DNA of 64,000 bases from the NCBI GenBank assembly GCA_013824085.1, contig PNNF01000002.1, positions 62,001-126,000 of the forward strand, given 5' to 3'. Shown piece after piece: positions 48,787 to 59,837 of this stretch; the first letter of the stretch is position 1, and each line of letters begins with the position of its first letter. The notes beneath the pieces were generated by a model. That model was not told the DNA's origin. It made no database searches and worked only from the letters and a program-made list of their open reading frames with translations. The position numbers and the translations under genes are program-made. The stretch comes from Chlorobiaceae bacterium. Its GTDB lineage: Bacteria > Bacteroidota > Ignavibacteria > Ignavibacteriales > Ignavibacteriaceae.

Positions 48787-50433
48787 ATGCACAAAAAAAA
48801 AATTAAATACATAGTTCTCTCATTATCTCTCGTTTTATTTTCTGGTTTCTTTTTTGTTACCAAAGATCTTTACTTCGAGATAGGGAAGAACATTGATATT
48901 TTCACTCGAGTATATAAAGAAATTACATTCAATTATGTAGATGAAATCGATCCAGAAAAATTTCTTCGTGCGGGAATTCAAGGAATGCTAAGCACACTCG
49001 ATCCTTACACCGTCTTCATTGACGAAAAAAGAAAAGATGATATTGACTTGATAACGACAGGAAAGTATGGTGGCATTGGAGTGTCGATTGGAATTCGTGA
49101 AAAGCAAGTTGTAATTGTTGAAGTGATGGATGGTCATTCTGCACAAAGGCAGGGAGTTCGTATTGGTGATGTGATAATCAAAGTGGATGATTTAAATGTT
49201 AGCGATGAAAATTTTGAAGAAGTCTCACCGCGTGTAAAAGGCGAGCCCGGAACTTATCTAAATTTAAAAGTAGTTCGCAATGAAGCTAATGACACAATTA
49301 ATTTTTCTTTAGTTCGCGAAGAGATTGCAATAAAAAATATTCCTTTCTATGGCTTCTATCCTGAAAACTCGAACAACGTTTACATTCGATTGATTGGATT
49401 TAATCGTTCTGCTGGTGCTGAATTAAGAAATGCTCTACAAGAATTAAAAGCTCAGAAAGAGATTAAAAGTATTGTGCTTGATTTACGTGGAAATCCCGGT
49501 GGGCTGTTGGATGTTGCAGTAGATATTTCAAATCAATTTTTGAAAAGTGGTGACTTAATCGTATCAACTAAAGGAAGAGACTCCGTATCGATTCGGCATT
49601 ATTACGCAACGCAGGAGCCATTGCTACAAAATAATCGTTTAGTAATTCTTGTTAATGAAGGCTCTGCTTCTGCATCTGAAATTGTGGCAGGTGCAATTCA
49701 AGATCATGATCGTGGTGTAATAGTTGGAACAAAATCTTTTGGTAAAGGATTAGTTCAAACAATTGTTCCATTGTCTTTTAATACTTCATTAAAAATAACT
49801 ACTTCAAAATATTTTACTCCGAGCGGAAGAAGTATTCAAAGAATTGATTACTCAAAAGAAAATAATGTGATAGTTAATCAAGACAGTATTATTCCAACTC
49901 CATTCTCTACTGATAACCATAGAAAAGTTTTTAGTGGCGGTGGAATTGCTCCAGATTCAGTAGTTAAACTAAATGACTATTCCGAAATAGTTAAAGATCT
50001 TTTGGCTAAAGGGATAATATTTAAGTTTGCAAATCAATTTTATGAAAGCAATACGGCAATAAATTTTTCTCAAATCAATGACGAAAAAATGTTTTTGGAA
50101 TTAGAGCAATTCTTGAAGAGAGAAAAATATCGATATGAATCTGACTTAGAGAAAAAAATAAATGAAGTTGCGGTTCTGACTGCTCAAAATAAAGTTTATT
50201 CAGAATTTAATTCGCGAATTAATTCTCTAAAAAATGATATTAAAGATTTGACTCAGGCTTATCTTAAAGAGAGCAAACAGGAAGTGATAAGAGAAATTAG
50301 AGAAGAGCTTGCGAGTAGATATTTAGGGACTGCAGGAAGAATTAAAGAGATTTTGTCAAGTGATAATCAATTTTTGATTGCGCTCGATATTTTGAAGTAT
50401 GAAAATATTTATAATAAAATTTTAAATAAGTAA
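48787..50433 (+). CDS. C-terminal processing peptidase, S41 family
   Basis: A 548-residue serine protease of the CtpA/Prc group with an N-terminal signal or anchor (YIVLSLSLVLFSGFFFV). A PDZ domain (about 85-170: GKYGGIGVSIG, SAQRQGVRIGDVIIKV) is followed by the S41 core. The expected nucleophile is S295 in GSASASE and the general-base lysine K320 in FGKGLVQ; their 25-residue spacing equals that of known CtpA enzymes. LDLRGNPGGLLDVAV and YFTPSGRSIQ are further family blocks. It acts in the periplasm, trimming or degrading proteins by their C-termini. The long C-terminal extension (about 400-548) is charged and helical. Confidence 0.95.
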   Translation: MHKKKIKYIVLSLSLVLFSGFFFVTKDLYFEIGKNIDIFTRVYKEITFNYVDEIDPEKFLRAGIQGMLSTLDPYTVFIDEKRKDDIDLITTGKYGGIGVSIGIREKQVVIVEVMDGHSAQRQGVRIGDVIIKVDDLNVSDENFEEVSPRVKGEPGTYLNLKVVRNEANDTINFSLVREEIAIKNIPFYGFYPENSNNVYIRLIGFNRSAGAELRNALQELKAQKEIKSIVLDLRGNPGGLLDVAVDISNQFLKSGDLIVSTKGRDSVSIRHYYATQEPLLQNNRLVILVNEGSASASEIVAGAIQDHDRGVIVGTKSFGKGLVQTIVPLSFNTSLKITTSKYFTPSGRSIQRIDYSKENNVIVNQDSIIPTPFSTDNHRKVFSGGGIAPDSVVKLNDYSEIVKDLLAKGIIFKFANQFYESNTAINFSQINDEKMFLELEQFLKREKYRYESDLEKKINEVAVLTAQNKVYSEFNSRINSLKNDIKDLTQAYLKESKQEVIREIREELASRYLGTAGRIKEILSSDNQFLIALDILKYENIYNKILNK

Positions 50434-50437
50434 TTTT

Positions 50438-51889
50438 ATGACACCATCAATTCTGGAGAAAATAAAATCAATTGTTGGAACGAAAAATTATTCCGATTCA
50501 ATTGAAGATAAAATTTGTTATTCGTATGATGGAACTCCAATCTTAAATACAAAACCTGAGGCAATTGTTTTTCCTGAAAATGAAGAACAGATTTCTCAGT
50601 TGATGCATTTGGCGAACCAAGAAAAATTTGCTATCGTTCCGCGGGGCGCTGGCACAGGTTTAAGCGGCGGCTCAGTACCAACTGAAAATTCAATTGTGTT
50701 GGTTATGACTAAATGGAAAAATATAATTGAAATTGATGAAGCAAATTTAACTGCACTCGTAGAGCCGGGAGTTATTACTGCTCAACTCCAAAAAGAAGTA
50801 GAGAAGAGAAATTTATTTTATCCTCCAGATCCCGGAAGTATGAATGTTTGCACAATCGGCGGCAATGTTGCTGAGAATGCTGGTGGTTTGCGTGGCTTGA
50901 AATATGGAGTTACAAAAAATTATCTTCTTGGACTTGAGATGGTTTTGCCAAATGGAGAACTTCTAAAAACCGGCGGAAAAAATATGAAAGATGTAGCCGG
51001 ATATAATCTGCGTGATTTTATTGTTGGCAGCGAAGGGACACTTGGAGTTTTCACAAAAATATTATTGAAGTTAGTTCCAAAGCCAACAGATTCAGTTACA
51101 ATGCTTGCTTACTTCGATAAATTAATTGATAGTGCAAAAGCTGTTTCAGATATTGTAGCCAATAGAATTACGCCTTGTATGATTGAGTTCCTCGACAACA
51201 CGACAATAAATTGCGTCGAAGAATATACAAAAATTGGATTGCCGATTAATTCAGAGGCGATATTATTGATTGAAGTCGATGGTCGCGGAAGCAGTGTAAA
51301 AGAAGATGCAGAAACTGTCCTCAATATCTTAAAGAAAAATAATGCATCAAATGTTCAAAGTACTTCTGATGAAGCTGAATCGATAATTTTAAAAACTGCA
51401 AGACGTAGTGCTTTCTCAGCATTAGCAAGAAGAAGACCCACAACTATATTGGAAGATATAACTGTCCCAAGAAGTGAACTCGCAATTATGATTGAGAAGG
51501 TTCAAGAAGCTTCAAAAAAATATGATGTTATGATTGGAAACTTTGGACACGCGGGAGATGGAAATCTTCATCCGACTTGTTTAACAGACGAACGCGACAA
51601 TAATGAGATTAACAAAGCTCACCTCGCAATTGATTTTATTTTTAATGAAGCAATAAAACTTGGTGGAACTATAACAGGTGAACATGGAATTGGTTTAGCA
51701 AAGAAAAATTATTTAGAGCAAGTCGCTGGAATTCCGGGAATTGAATTTATGAAAAAAATAAAAGCAGCTATTGATCCAAATAATATTTTAAATCCTGATA
51801 AAATTTTTTCGATGAAACCTCGTTGCGAGGGTTCACTTCCAAATAAGCAAAATCAAATTGGCGAGTTTACACATAGTCATAATCATTGA
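50438..51889 (+). CDS. FAD-linked oxidase, GlcD-type (glycolate/D-lactate dehydrogenase subunit)
   Basis: A 483-residue flavoprotein of the GlcD/D-lactate dehydrogenase family. The PCMH-type FAD domain shows PRGAGTGLSGGSVP, PDPGSMNVCTIGGNVAENAGG and VGSEGTLGVFTKI. The C-terminal substrate domain shows GNFGHAGDGNLHP and TGEHGIGLAKK. It oxidises a 2-hydroxy acid and passes electrons to the iron-sulphur partner encoded next. Substrate (glycolate, D-lactate or another) is not decidable. The end carries a His-rich tail (THSHNH). It overlaps the next gene by one base. Confidence 0.93.
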   Translation: MTPSILEKIKSIVGTKNYSDSIEDKICYSYDGTPILNTKPEAIVFPENEEQISQLMHLANQEKFAIVPRGAGTGLSGGSVPTENSIVLVMTKWKNIIEIDEANLTALVEPGVITAQLQKEVEKRNLFYPPDPGSMNVCTIGGNVAENAGGLRGLKYGVTKNYLLGLEMVLPNGELLKTGGKNMKDVAGYNLRDFIVGSEGTLGVFTKILLKLVPKPTDSVTMLAYFDKLIDSAKAVSDIVANRITPCMIEFLDNTTINCVEEYTKIGLPINSEAILLIEVDGRGSSVKEDAETVLNILKKNNASNVQSTSDEAESIILKTARRSAFSALARRRPTTILEDITVPRSELAIMIEKVQEASKKYDVMIGNFGHAGDGNLHPTCLTDERDNNEINKAHLAIDFIFNEAIKLGGTITGEHGIGLAKKNYLEQVAGIPGIEFMKKIKAAIDPNNILNPDKIFSMKPRCEGSLPNKQNQIGEFTHSHNH

Positions 51890-53202
51890 TGATGAACTCA
51901 ATCGACAAAAATAATCTTCTTGCGATCTTACCAAATGATGATGTTTTATCGCAATGTATGCACTGCGGAATGTGTTTGGCAACGTGTCCAACTTACGAAT
52001 TAACAATGCAAGAAAAATCATCTCCACGTGGAAGAATTAGATTAATAAAATCTGTTGCACGCGGTGAATTAGAAATAACACCAGCTTTCGTGAAAGAGAT
52101 GAGTTACTGTCTCGATTGTCAAGCTTGTGAAACTGCTTGTCCTGCAAGCGTAAAATATGGGTCAATGGTTGAAGCTGCGAGAGTTATGATTTCAAATGGT
52201 AAGAGTGGAAGAACTGTTGGAAATTATGTAAAGAAATTCGGAATGAATTTTATTATTGCAGAAAAAATATTTTTAAAAATCACTGCGAATATTTTAAAGT
52301 TTTATCAACGCTCAGGTATGCAAAAATTAATTCATAAATCTAAAGTGATGAATTTGTTTTCAAAAAATTTATCAGAGATTGATAAACTATCTCCCAGAAT
52401 ATCAGATGTTTTTTCCGATAAAATAATTAAAGAAATTAATATGCCTTATGGAGAAGTGAAACATAATGTTTTGTTTCTCTCTGGTTGTATAATGAATGTT
52501 GCTTTCTCTGAAATAAACCAAGACACTTTAGAAATTTTGCTTCAGAATAATTGCAAAGTGATTTGTCCGAAGGCGCAAGGTTGCTGTGGTTCTTTGCACG
52601 CTCATTATGGTGAATTACCAAAAGCTGTTGAACTTGCAAAACATAACTTAGAAATTTTTTCTAAATATGATTTTGATTTTCTTGTGTCTAACTCTGCGGG
52701 CTGCGGAGCATTTATGAAAGAATATGTTCACTTGTTTGAAAATGATCCGAAGTTAGCGGAGAAGGCGAAAATATTTTCTTCAAAAATTTTAGACATAACC
52801 CAATTTATTACTTCAATTGAACTCAATAAAAATATAGGGACAATAGATGTTCCTGTTACTTATCACGATGCATGTCATTTGTGTCATACACAAAAAATTA
52901 CAAAAGCTCCGAGAGATTTTCTAAAATTAATTCCGGGATTATCAATAATTCCGCTTGAAGAGTCGATGTGGTGCTGTGGTAGTGCAGGCATTTATAACGT
53001 TGTTGAATATGAAGACTCTATGAAAATATTAGAAAGAAAGATGAAGAATATTAGTTCAACAAAAGCAAAAATTGTTGTTACTGGAAATCCGGGATGCATT
53101 GGACAAATAAAATATGGTGCTGAAAAATTTAATGTAGATATCGAAGTTATTCATCCCGCAACTTTGATGAACAGAGCATATAAAAATTACAAAAGTTCTT
53201 AA
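51889..53202 (+). CDS. GlcF-type iron-sulphur oxidoreductase subunit
   Basis: About 437 residues. Two [4Fe-4S] motifs near the N-terminus, CMHCGMCLATCPTY and CLDCQACETACPAS, are followed by two CCG domains (CPKAQGCCGSLHAH and YHDACHLCHTQK...MWCCGSAG). This is the partner of GlcD-type dehydrogenases and carries electrons toward the quinone pool. Two ATGs stand in tandem (51889 and 51892), and the first overlaps the glcD stop by a base. An even earlier TTG is unlikely. A 235-bp gap follows, holding only a weak hairpin and the leader of the respiratory operon. Confidence 0.93.
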   Translation: MMNSIDKNNLLAILPNDDVLSQCMHCGMCLATCPTYELTMQEKSSPRGRIRLIKSVARGELEITPAFVKEMSYCLDCQACETACPASVKYGSMVEAARVMISNGKSGRTVGNYVKKFGMNFIIAEKIFLKITANILKFYQRSGMQKLIHKSKVMNLFSKNLSEIDKLSPRISDVFSDKIIKEINMPYGEVKHNVLFLSGCIMNVAFSEINQDTLEILLQNNCKVICPKAQGCCGSLHAHYGELPKAVELAKHNLEIFSKYDFDFLVSNSAGCGAFMKEYVHLFENDPKLAEKAKIFSSKILDITQFITSIELNKNIGTIDVPVTYHDACHLCHTQKITKAPRDFLKLIPGLSIIPLEESMWCCGSAGIYNVVEYEDSMKILERKMKNISSTKAKIVVTGNPGCIGQIKYGAEKFNVDIEVIHPATLMNRAYKNYKSS

Positions 53203-53204
53203 AC

Positions 53205-53231
53205 TCTCTTTTGGGTTGAATAATTAAGAGA
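53205..53231 (+). terminator. weak hairpin after glcF
   Basis: TCTCTT (53205-53210) and AAGAGA (53226-53231) with a 15-base loop, followed by ATATTTTTTTAT. The stem is AT-rich and the loop long, so this is only a possible terminator. I saw no convincing promoter boxes in the rest of the 235-bp gap before actA. Confidence 0.3.
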
Positions 53232-53437
53232 ATATTTTTTTATAAAATAATTTTCTTATTAAAAAGAATTTTTTAGATTGAATTAGAATTTTCAAGAAAT
53301 TTCGCAAAGTAATATTAAAATCTAAGAGGACAAAACGATTCCAATATTTACTACTTCTATAACATTATTTTTATTAAATAGTTTTCTCCGTATTCAGGGG
53401 AATCAAAAATCTTTTTAAGTTCACTTAAGGGCAAAAG

Positions 53438-54007
53438 ATGACAAATAGTTTTATTGATTACTTAATACGTGTTCGACTTCCAATAACAATTTTCGTTGCT
53501 ATATGTGCATTCGCTGTTACATATTTTGCGTCGAGAGCTGAACGAGATGGAGTTGGCTACACACCTGATCAACCAATTGCATTTTCACACAAATTGCATG
53601 CGGGACAATTAAAAATTGATTGTCAATACTGTCACACAACAGTTGAGAAATCTCGCTTCGCTTCAATTCCTTCTGCTTCTACTTGTATGAATTGTCACGT
53701 GGTTGCGAGAAAAGATAGACCTGAAATAATTAAATTAACAAAGATGTACAATGAAGGAAAACCTATTCTTTGGAATAGAATTCATAAAGTCCCGGACTAT
53801 GCGTACTTCAATCACTCGAAGCACGTCAACAAAGGCATTCAATGTCAAAGTTGTCATGGCAATGTTGAAGAGATGGAAAAAGTCGGACAGATGAATTCAT
53901 TCACAATGGGAGCTTGTTTGGATTGTCATAGAAATCCAGAAGCAAGAATGCCTTATTTGAAGAATGTAAAAAAAGGTCCCGACAATTGTTCAGCTTGTCA
54001 TAGATAA
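53438..54007 (+). CDS. actA: alternative complex III pentahaem cytochrome ActA
   Basis: A 189-residue protein with one N-terminal membrane anchor (ITIFVAICAFAVTYFASRA) and exactly five CxxCH haem motifs: CQYCH, CMNCH, CQSCH, CLDCH and CSACH. This is the ActA subunit of alternative complex III, which passes electrons from the ActB iron-sulphur clusters to the monohaem cytochrome. It is the first gene of the respiratory operon and is followed by a small ORF and actB. Confidence 0.96.
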   Translation: MTNSFIDYLIRVRLPITIFVAICAFAVTYFASRAERDGVGYTPDQPIAFSHKLHAGQLKIDCQYCHTTVEKSRFASIPSASTCMNCHVVARKDRPEIIKLTKMYNEGKPILWNRIHKVPDYAYFNHSKHVNKGIQCQSCHGNVEEMEKVGQMNSFTMGACLDCHRNPEARMPYLKNVKKGPDNCSACHR

Positions 54008-54031
54008 AAATAATTTGTAAATGAATAAATA

Positions 54032-54226
54032 ATGGCACAAACAAAGATGGAAAGAAAAAAATTTTTTTCAACAATTGGATTTTCGATACTTGGTTTATTT
54101 GCTCTCAAATCTTTTCCTTTTGGAAAATTATTTGCAAGAAATTCTAATACAAAAAAAAATAAAATTACTGTAAAAATTAACCCCGATGCAGTTAGCAGAA
54201 AATCAACAGGTGTTCAGAATGGCTGA
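54032..54226 (+). CDS. small Tat-like leader protein in the act operon
   Basis: A 64-residue ORF between actA and actB. ERKKFFSTIGFSILGLFALK resembles a twin-arginine-type or anchor sequence (Arg-Lys instead of Arg-Arg), followed by a basic tail ending NPDAVSRKSTG. Its last eight bases overlap the actB start. I recognise no family. Tight spacing and the leader favour a real gene, perhaps a small accessory subunit, but it may also be only a translational bridge. Confidence 0.5.
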   Translation: MAQTKMERKKFFSTIGFSILGLFALKSFPFGKLFARNSNTKKNKITVKINPDAVSRKSTGVQNG

Positions 54227-57200
54227 TAATAAAGATCAAAATCTCGATGTAAACTATTGGCGAAGTTTTGAAGAATTAAATGGTGATGTAAAATCACTTA
54301 AACTAAAACATGATGAATTTCATGAAGGCGTTACTGAAGACTTTGACCCTGAAAAAAATCTTTCTGGAATTTCACGAAGAAAATTTTTAGCACTTGTAGG
54401 CGCCTCTGCAGCACTGGCGGGAGCAGGTTGTTCTGATTACAGAGAAAAAGGTGAGATTGTTGCTTACAACAAAAAGCCCGAAGAAATTGTAATTGGAAAA
54501 GCAAATTATTATTCTTCAACTTGCTCGAGCTGTTCACTTGCTTGCGGTATATTAATTAAGACTCGCGAAGGACGTCCAATAAAAATTGATGGAAATCCAG
54601 ATCATCCAATCAATAAAGGAAAAATTTGCGCTAAAGGTCAAGCAAGTATTTTGAATCTTTATGATCCTTCAAGATATCAAAGACCAACAAAAGGAAATTT
54701 TGGATTTAGAAATGATATCGATTGGAAAACTGTTGACAAAGAAATTAAAAATATTTTAACTACAAATGATGGAAAAGAAATTGCCATCGTTCTGCATAAA
54801 GTAAATTCTCCTACTGCAATAAAAGTATTAGAAGAGTTTAAAAATAAATATCCAACTCTAAAATTTTATTATTATGATTTGTTTGACGATGGAGCTAAAC
54901 TTTCTGCTTTTAGAAAAACACATGGAGTCGCAGCATTACCTGTAATAAAATTTGAAGATGCAAAAATTATCTTAGCGTTAGAAGGTGATTTTTTAGGAGT
55001 TGATGGAAACAAATTAGAGCAAGGAAGAAAATTTGCTGAACGAAGAGATGTTGATGATACAAAAAACTTTAGTCGAGTCTATTCGGTAGAAGGAAATTTA
55101 AGCATAACTGGAATGAATTCAGATTACCGCTTAAGACTTAGCCCCGTTCATCAATACGAGTTTGTGGCTTCTTTACTGAACGAATTAATTTTAAAAAGAA
55201 ATATTGGCGGCATTGCTTTAGATGGTGTTGCAAGAGAAGTCGTCTCAAGCGTTTCACTTGATTCTTTTGCATCAAAACATGACTTAGACAAAAATGTTTT
55301 AAAAAGTTTAGCTGATGATCTTGCAAATCATAGAAGTGACGTATTAGTTTTTGCGGGAAGTATTCTAAATGAAGAAACTCACATTCTAGTAAATTTATTA
55401 AATGAAGTTTTAGGAAATTCAAAATTATTTTCTACTACTGAGATTAATGAAAACCTGCATGAATATTCATCAAAAACAGAAATTGAAAATTTAGTTCAAT
55501 CAATGAAAAACGGAAATGTAAAACTCCTAATTCATTTTGACTCCAATCCTGTTTATCATCTTTCAAAAGATTTTGATTATGAGAATGCACTAAAGAATGT
55601 TGCGAACACTGTAACACTCTGTATTGAAGAGAATGAAACTGCAGCGCTTAGCAATTATGTTTTACCAATAAATCATAATTTTGAATCTTGGGGTGATGCA
55701 TCAGTGCGTAACGGACTCTTTAGTTTGTTGCAACCAGTAATTTCCCCACTTTATGATACTCGTCAAAAAGAGGCGATTCTATTGCATTGGATGAATGATA
55801 ACGTCGATAACTTCGATGATAAACAATACCTAAATTTTCTGAAAAATAATTGGATGACAAATGTTTATCCAAAAATAAATAGTCCATTAACGTTCGATCG
55901 ATATTGGAATATTTCACTTCACGATGGTGTTTCGCAGGCAAAAAATAAGAGCCAAATAAATTATCAATTTAACAGAGCTGCACTTAACTCAATAAACAAG
56001 CCGAAAGTGAGTGGAAACTATTGTTTAACGCTAACCGAAAATCTTAATATCGCTGATGGAAGATTTGCAAACAACGGTTGGTTGCAAGAATTACCACATC
56101 CGATTTCAAAAGTTACTTGGGACAATTACGCAGCAATCTCTCATCAAACTGGAAAAAAAATAAATTTAAAAATCAACGATCTTGTTGAGATTAGCGTCCA
56201 TGGAAAAACAAAAATTTTCCCCGTTGTACTTCAGCCGGGCTTAGCAAATAATTTTATTAATATCGAATTGGGATTTGGTAGAACGCATTGTCCTGTGATT
56301 GCAGCCGATGTTGGAGTAAATGCAAATCATCTTTTGAGTAAAGAAAATTTTGGTTCATCTAATTTGTATGATAACGTAACTATCAAAAAAGTTGATGGAA
56401 AAGGAACAGTAGTTACAACTCAAGAGCATCATAATTACGATGAAGCATTGATTCAAGAAGCTCACAAAAAAAGATTTATTATTATTGAAGGAACTGTTAA
56501 TCAATATTTAAAAGATCCTAAGTTTGTTCAAACAAGACCGAGACACACTTTAAAAAATATTAACAAAGAACATGAATATAAAGATGTGAAATGGGCGATG
56601 TCCATTGATCTTAATAAATGTATTGGTTGCGGAGATTGTGTTGTTGGTTGTAATGTTGAAAATAATATTCCGATAGTTGGCAAAGACCAAGTTGGAAGAG
56701 GTCGCGAAATGCAATGGCTACGAATAGATAGATATTATTCGGGAACTCCAGAAAATCCAAAAATAAATGTTCAGCCAATGCTTTGTCAACACTGCGATCA
56801 AGCTCCGTGCGAAAATGTTTGTCCCGTAGTTGCTACTACGCACAGTCCTGATGGATTGAATCAGATGATTTATAATAGATGCGTTGGAACAAGATATTGT
56901 TCAAATAACTGTCCCTACAAAGTACGAAGATTTAATTTTTTCAATTTCAGAGACAATCTAAAAAATTCATACTATGAACAAGACTCAATCAGTCTGCTTC
57001 ATAATCCTGAAGTTACTGTAAGGTCGCGTGGAGTAATGGAGAAATGTACTTTTTGTATTCAAAGAATAATGGATGCAAGAGAAGAGGTGACAAGATCAGG
57101 AATTAAGTTAAAAGGAACTGATGTTAAGACTGCGTGTCAAGAAGCATGCAATACAAACGCAATCAAGTTTGGAGATATGAACGATCTTGAAAGTGAAATT

Positions 57201-57311
57201 AATAGATACAGAAATCATGATTTAGGATATGTAGTTTTAGAAGATACAAATGTTAGACCAAATGTTACATACATTGCTAAATTAAGAAATTCTCATTCGG
57301 AGGAAATGTAG
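54219..57311 (+). CDS. actB: alternative complex III iron-sulphur subunit ActB
   Basis: A 1030-residue fusion of a molybdopterin-oxidoreductase-like domain and a ferredoxin-like domain. It begins [20 protein letters not shown], then a Tat-type signal ([20 protein letters not shown]). A [4Fe-4S] motif ([11 protein letters not shown]...GKICAKGQ) precedes the large central domain. The last ~230 residues carry the other clusters ([44 protein letters not shown]). Family knowledge: ActB has lost the molybdenum cofactor and works as an electron wire. I chose ATG 54219; an in-frame ATG at 54186 would place 11 residues before the conserved start. Confidence 0.95.
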   Translation: MADNKDQNLDVNYWRSFEELNGDVKSLKLKHDEFHEGVTEDFDPEKNLSGISRRKFLALVGASAALAGAGCSDYREKGEIVAYNKKPEEIVIGKANYYSSTCSSCSLACGILIKTREGRPIKIDGNPDHPINKGKICAKGQASILNLYDPSRYQRPTKGNFGFRNDIDWKTVDKEIKNILTTNDGKEIAIVLHKVNSPTAIKVLEEFKNKYPTLKFYYYDLFDDGAKLSAFRKTHGVAALPVIKFEDAKIILALEGDFLGVDGNKLEQGRKFAERRDVDDTKNFSRVYSVEGNLSITGMNSDYRLRLSPVHQYEFVASLLNELILKRNIGGIALDGVAREVVSSVSLDSFASKHDLDKNVLKSLADDLANHRSDVLVFAGSILNEETHILVNLLNEVLGNSKLFSTTEINENLHEYSSKTEIENLVQSMKNGNVKLLIHFDSNPVYHLSKDFDYENALKNVANTVTLCIEENETAALSNYVLPINHNFESWGDASVRNGLFSLLQPVISPLYDTRQKEAILLHWMNDNVDNFDDKQYLNFLKNNWMTNVYPKINSPLTFDRYWNISLHDGVSQAKNKSQINYQFNRAALNSINKPKVSGNYCLTLTENLNIADGRFANNGWLQELPHPISKVTWDNYAAISHQTGKKINLKINDLVEISVHGKTKIFPVVLQPGLANNFINIELGFGRTHCPVIAADVGVNANHLLSKENFGSSNLYDNVTIKKVDGKGTVVTTQEHHNYDEALIQEAHKKRFIIIEGTVNQYLKDPKFVQTRPRHTLKNINKEHEYKDVKWAMSIDLNKCIGCGDCVVGCNVENNIPIVGKDQVGRGREMQWLRIDRYYSGTPENPKINVQPMLCQHCDQAPCENVCPVVATTHSPDGLNQMIYNRCVGTRYCSNNCPYKVRRFNFFNFRDNLKNSYYEQDSISLLHNPEVTVRSRGVMEKCTFCIQRIMDAREEVTRSGIKLKGTDVKTACQEACNTNAIKFGDMNDLESEINRYRNHDLGYVVLEDTNVRPNVTYIAKLRNSHSEEM

Positions 57312-58684
57312 TGAGTATTGTCGATTATCGTCATGAGTTACCTGTAGTTGAGGGGCGTTTAACTGCTCGTCAAATTGAAGAGATTATTGTAAAACCTCTG
57401 GGTGAAAAACCTGACAAAAAATATTTTATAGCACTTGCAATTTCATTGACTGCTCTGGGAATCGGAGCGGTGAGTGTATTGTGGCTTCTACTAAAAGGAA
57501 CAGGAATTTGGGGTTTGAATCAGCCAGTTGGTTGGGCGTTTGATATTACTAACTTTGTTTTTTGGGTTGGTATTGGACACGCAGGAACATTGATCTCAGC
57601 GATTCTTTTTTTGCTTCGACAAAAGTGGCGAACAGGAATTGCAAGATTTGCCGAAGCAATGACAATTTTTGCTGTTATGACCGCATTGATTTTTCCCATT
57701 CTTCATACGGGTCGCCCTTGGTTAGCGGGTTATCTGATGCCTTATCCAAATCAGCACCAATTGTGGGTGAACTTCACTTCGCCACTTGTGTGGGATGTCT
57801 TTGCAGTATCAACATATTTTATAGTCTCTTTCGTTTTTTGGTATGTTGGATTGATTCCCGATTTTGCAACGTTGCGAGACAGAGCAACTTCACAATTAAA
57901 AAAAATCCTTTATACAGTTTTTAGTTTAGGTTGGAGAAATTCTCACAGAAACTGGCAACATTATGAAAAAGCATATATGTTATTAGCTGGATTCGCAACT
58001 CCACTTGTATTATCTGTTCATACAATTGTATCATTCGATTTTGCAGTCTCGATTATCCCCGGCTGGCACACAACTATATTCCCACCTTACTTTGTAGCAG
58101 GAGCAATTTTTTCTGGGTTCGCGATGGTGGTTACTGTATTGATATTTGTTCGTAAAATATTCAATATGGAAGAGATGATTACAATGAACACGCTGGAGAA
58201 GATGAATAAAATAATGCTCGCAACGGGCTTGATGGTTGGGTATGCTTACTCGATGGAGTTTTTCATTGCTTGGTATAGCGGAAATCCATTTGAACAATTT
58301 ATTTTTCTGAATAGAGCACTTGGTCCTTATGCTTGGGCATATTGGATAATGGTAAGTTGCAACGTTCTTTCACCGCAATTATTTTGGTTTAAGAAAATTA
58401 GAAGATCGATTCCTGCAATGTTTGTGATTTCAATATTAATCAATATAGGAATGTGGTTTGAGAGGTATGTTATTGTAGTTTCAAGTTTACATCGAGATTA
58501 TCTCCCTTCAAGTTGGGGATATTTTGTTCCAACAATTTATGATTTTGGAGTATTGATTGGAAGTTTCGGTTTATTTTTCACGTTGGTAATATTGTTTACT
58601 AAAGCATTACCAGTTATTTCGATATCAGAAGTGAAAGCAGTTGCTGATAACGCACAACCTTCGCATCATGGAGGAAACCACTAA
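57311..58684 (+). CDS. actC: alternative complex III membrane subunit ActC (NrfD-like)
   Basis: A 457-residue NrfD/PsrC-family protein with about ten membrane helices ([82 protein letters not shown]). This subunit forms a quinol-oxidation and probably proton-translocation site next to ActB. It starts with GTG directly at the actB stop (TAGTG) behind a GGAGG site. Its stop overlaps the next ATG. Confidence 0.95.
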   Translation: MSIVDYRHELPVVEGRLTARQIEEIIVKPLGEKPDKKYFIALAISLTALGIGAVSVLWLLLKGTGIWGLNQPVGWAFDITNFVFWVGIGHAGTLISAILFLLRQKWRTGIARFAEAMTIFAVMTALIFPILHTGRPWLAGYLMPYPNQHQLWVNFTSPLVWDVFAVSTYFIVSFVFWYVGLIPDFATLRDRATSQLKKILYTVFSLGWRNSHRNWQHYEKAYMLLAGFATPLVLSVHTIVSFDFAVSIIPGWHTTIFPPYFVAGAIFSGFAMVVTVLIFVRKIFNMEEMITMNTLEKMNKIMLATGLMVGYAYSMEFFIAWYSGNPFEQFIFLNRALGPYAWAYWIMVSCNVLSPQLFWFKKIRRSIPAMFVISILINIGMWFERYVIVVSSLHRDYLPSSWGYFVPTIYDFGVLIGSFGLFFTLVILFTKALPVISISEVKAVADNAQPSHHGGNH

Positions 58685-59823
58685 TGAAACGTTCAGAAAA
58701 ACTCTATTCGGTTTCAGCAATTTTTAATTCACCTGATGATATAATTTCTGCTGCAAAAAAAACTGAAGCAGCGGGTTATAAAAATTGGGATGTTCATACT
58801 CCATATCCGATTCACGGAATGGATAACGCAATGAAACTAAAACCTTCTAAACTTGGATATGTTACTTTGACTTTCGGTTTAACAGGTGCGGTCGTAGCTT
58901 TATTATTTATGTATTGGGCTCTCTCAATAAATTATCCGATGAATATTGGCGGCAAACCATTTTTTGCGCTTCCCGCATTTATTCCTGTTACATTTGAAGT
59001 TACAGTATTGTTAGCAACTGTATGCACAGTGTTGGGAATGATAACATTCTTCTTCTGGTTTCCGAACAATTCGCATCCACTTCACGATACGCAGTATATG
59101 AAAACTGTCGCAGTCGATAAGTTTGGAATAACAATTGAAGCAAGCGATCCACAATTTGATGAAGCAAAAGTTTCAGAATTTCTTCGTTCAATCGGTTCAA
59201 CTTCTTTAGAAAAAATTTATTTCCCGATTGAAGAAAAACGAAAAGTATTTGAACCAAAATTTATTTTTTTCCTCGTCGCAATTACTTTTGTTGTTTCAGG
59301 CAGCACTTATTTTGCATTAAATAAATTGATGTACATGGATCCATTCAATTGGATGATGGAGCAGGATAGATTGAATCCACAACATTCAAGCGAAATGTTC
59401 AAAGATAATTTTGGAATGCGTCCACCAGTTGAAGGAACAGTTGCAAGAGGATATTTGCCTTATGAATTTAAGGGTAAACCCGAACCAACCGTACCACTTG
59501 TTAATCCAGTATTCCCAACAGAAAAAGCTTTGGCACTTGGAAAGAAAAAGTATGATACATTCTGTTCTTCTTGTCACGGTTGGTATGGAGATGGTGCAGC
59601 ACGATTAAATAATCAGTATCCAAATCCGCCAAGTTTCCATTCAGCAAAAGTAGTGAATTGGGCAGATGGAAATATTTATCACGTAATAGTTAATGGTCAA
59701 AACGTTATGTCTTCATATGCTGCATTGCTAACACCTGAAGAGAGATGGTCAGTCGTGTTATATATTCGTGCATTGCAACGAGCAAAGAATGCAACCGTAG
59801 AAGATATTAAGAAGATTAAGTAG
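58684..59823 (+). CDS. fused alternative complex III subunits ActD and ActE
   Basis: A 379-residue protein joining two subunits that are separate genes in the reference complexes. Residues 1 to about 175 are ActD: a soluble start (YSVSAIFNSPDDIISAAKK, WDVHTPYPIHGMD) and two membrane helices. Another helix (FIFFLVAITFVVSGSTYFAL) links to a C-terminal cytochrome c domain (about 255-379) with a single haem motif CSSCHGWYGDGA and the likely distal methionine in NVMSSYAALL. That second half is ActE. It starts by a one-base overlap with actC, and actF follows after 14 bp. Confidence 0.92.
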   Translation: MKRSEKLYSVSAIFNSPDDIISAAKKTEAAGYKNWDVHTPYPIHGMDNAMKLKPSKLGYVTLTFGLTGAVVALLFMYWALSINYPMNIGGKPFFALPAFIPVTFEVTVLLATVCTVLGMITFFFWFPNNSHPLHDTQYMKTVAVDKFGITIEASDPQFDEAKVSEFLRSIGSTSLEKIYFPIEEKRKVFEPKFIFFLVAITFVVSGSTYFALNKLMYMDPFNWMMEQDRLNPQHSSEMFKDNFGMRPPVEGTVARGYLPYEFKGKPEPTVPLVNPVFPTEKALALGKKKYDTFCSSCHGWYGDGAARLNNQYPNPPSFHSAKVVNWADGNIYHVIVNGQNVMSSYAALLTPEERWSVVLYIRALQRAKNATVEDIKKIK

Positions 59824-59837
59824 GAGTTTCTCGAAAA

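Noticed and set aside
57562-57924. 120-codon + strand frame inside actC
   Set aside because: It is in a different frame of a clearly conserved membrane subunit and shows no recognisable product.
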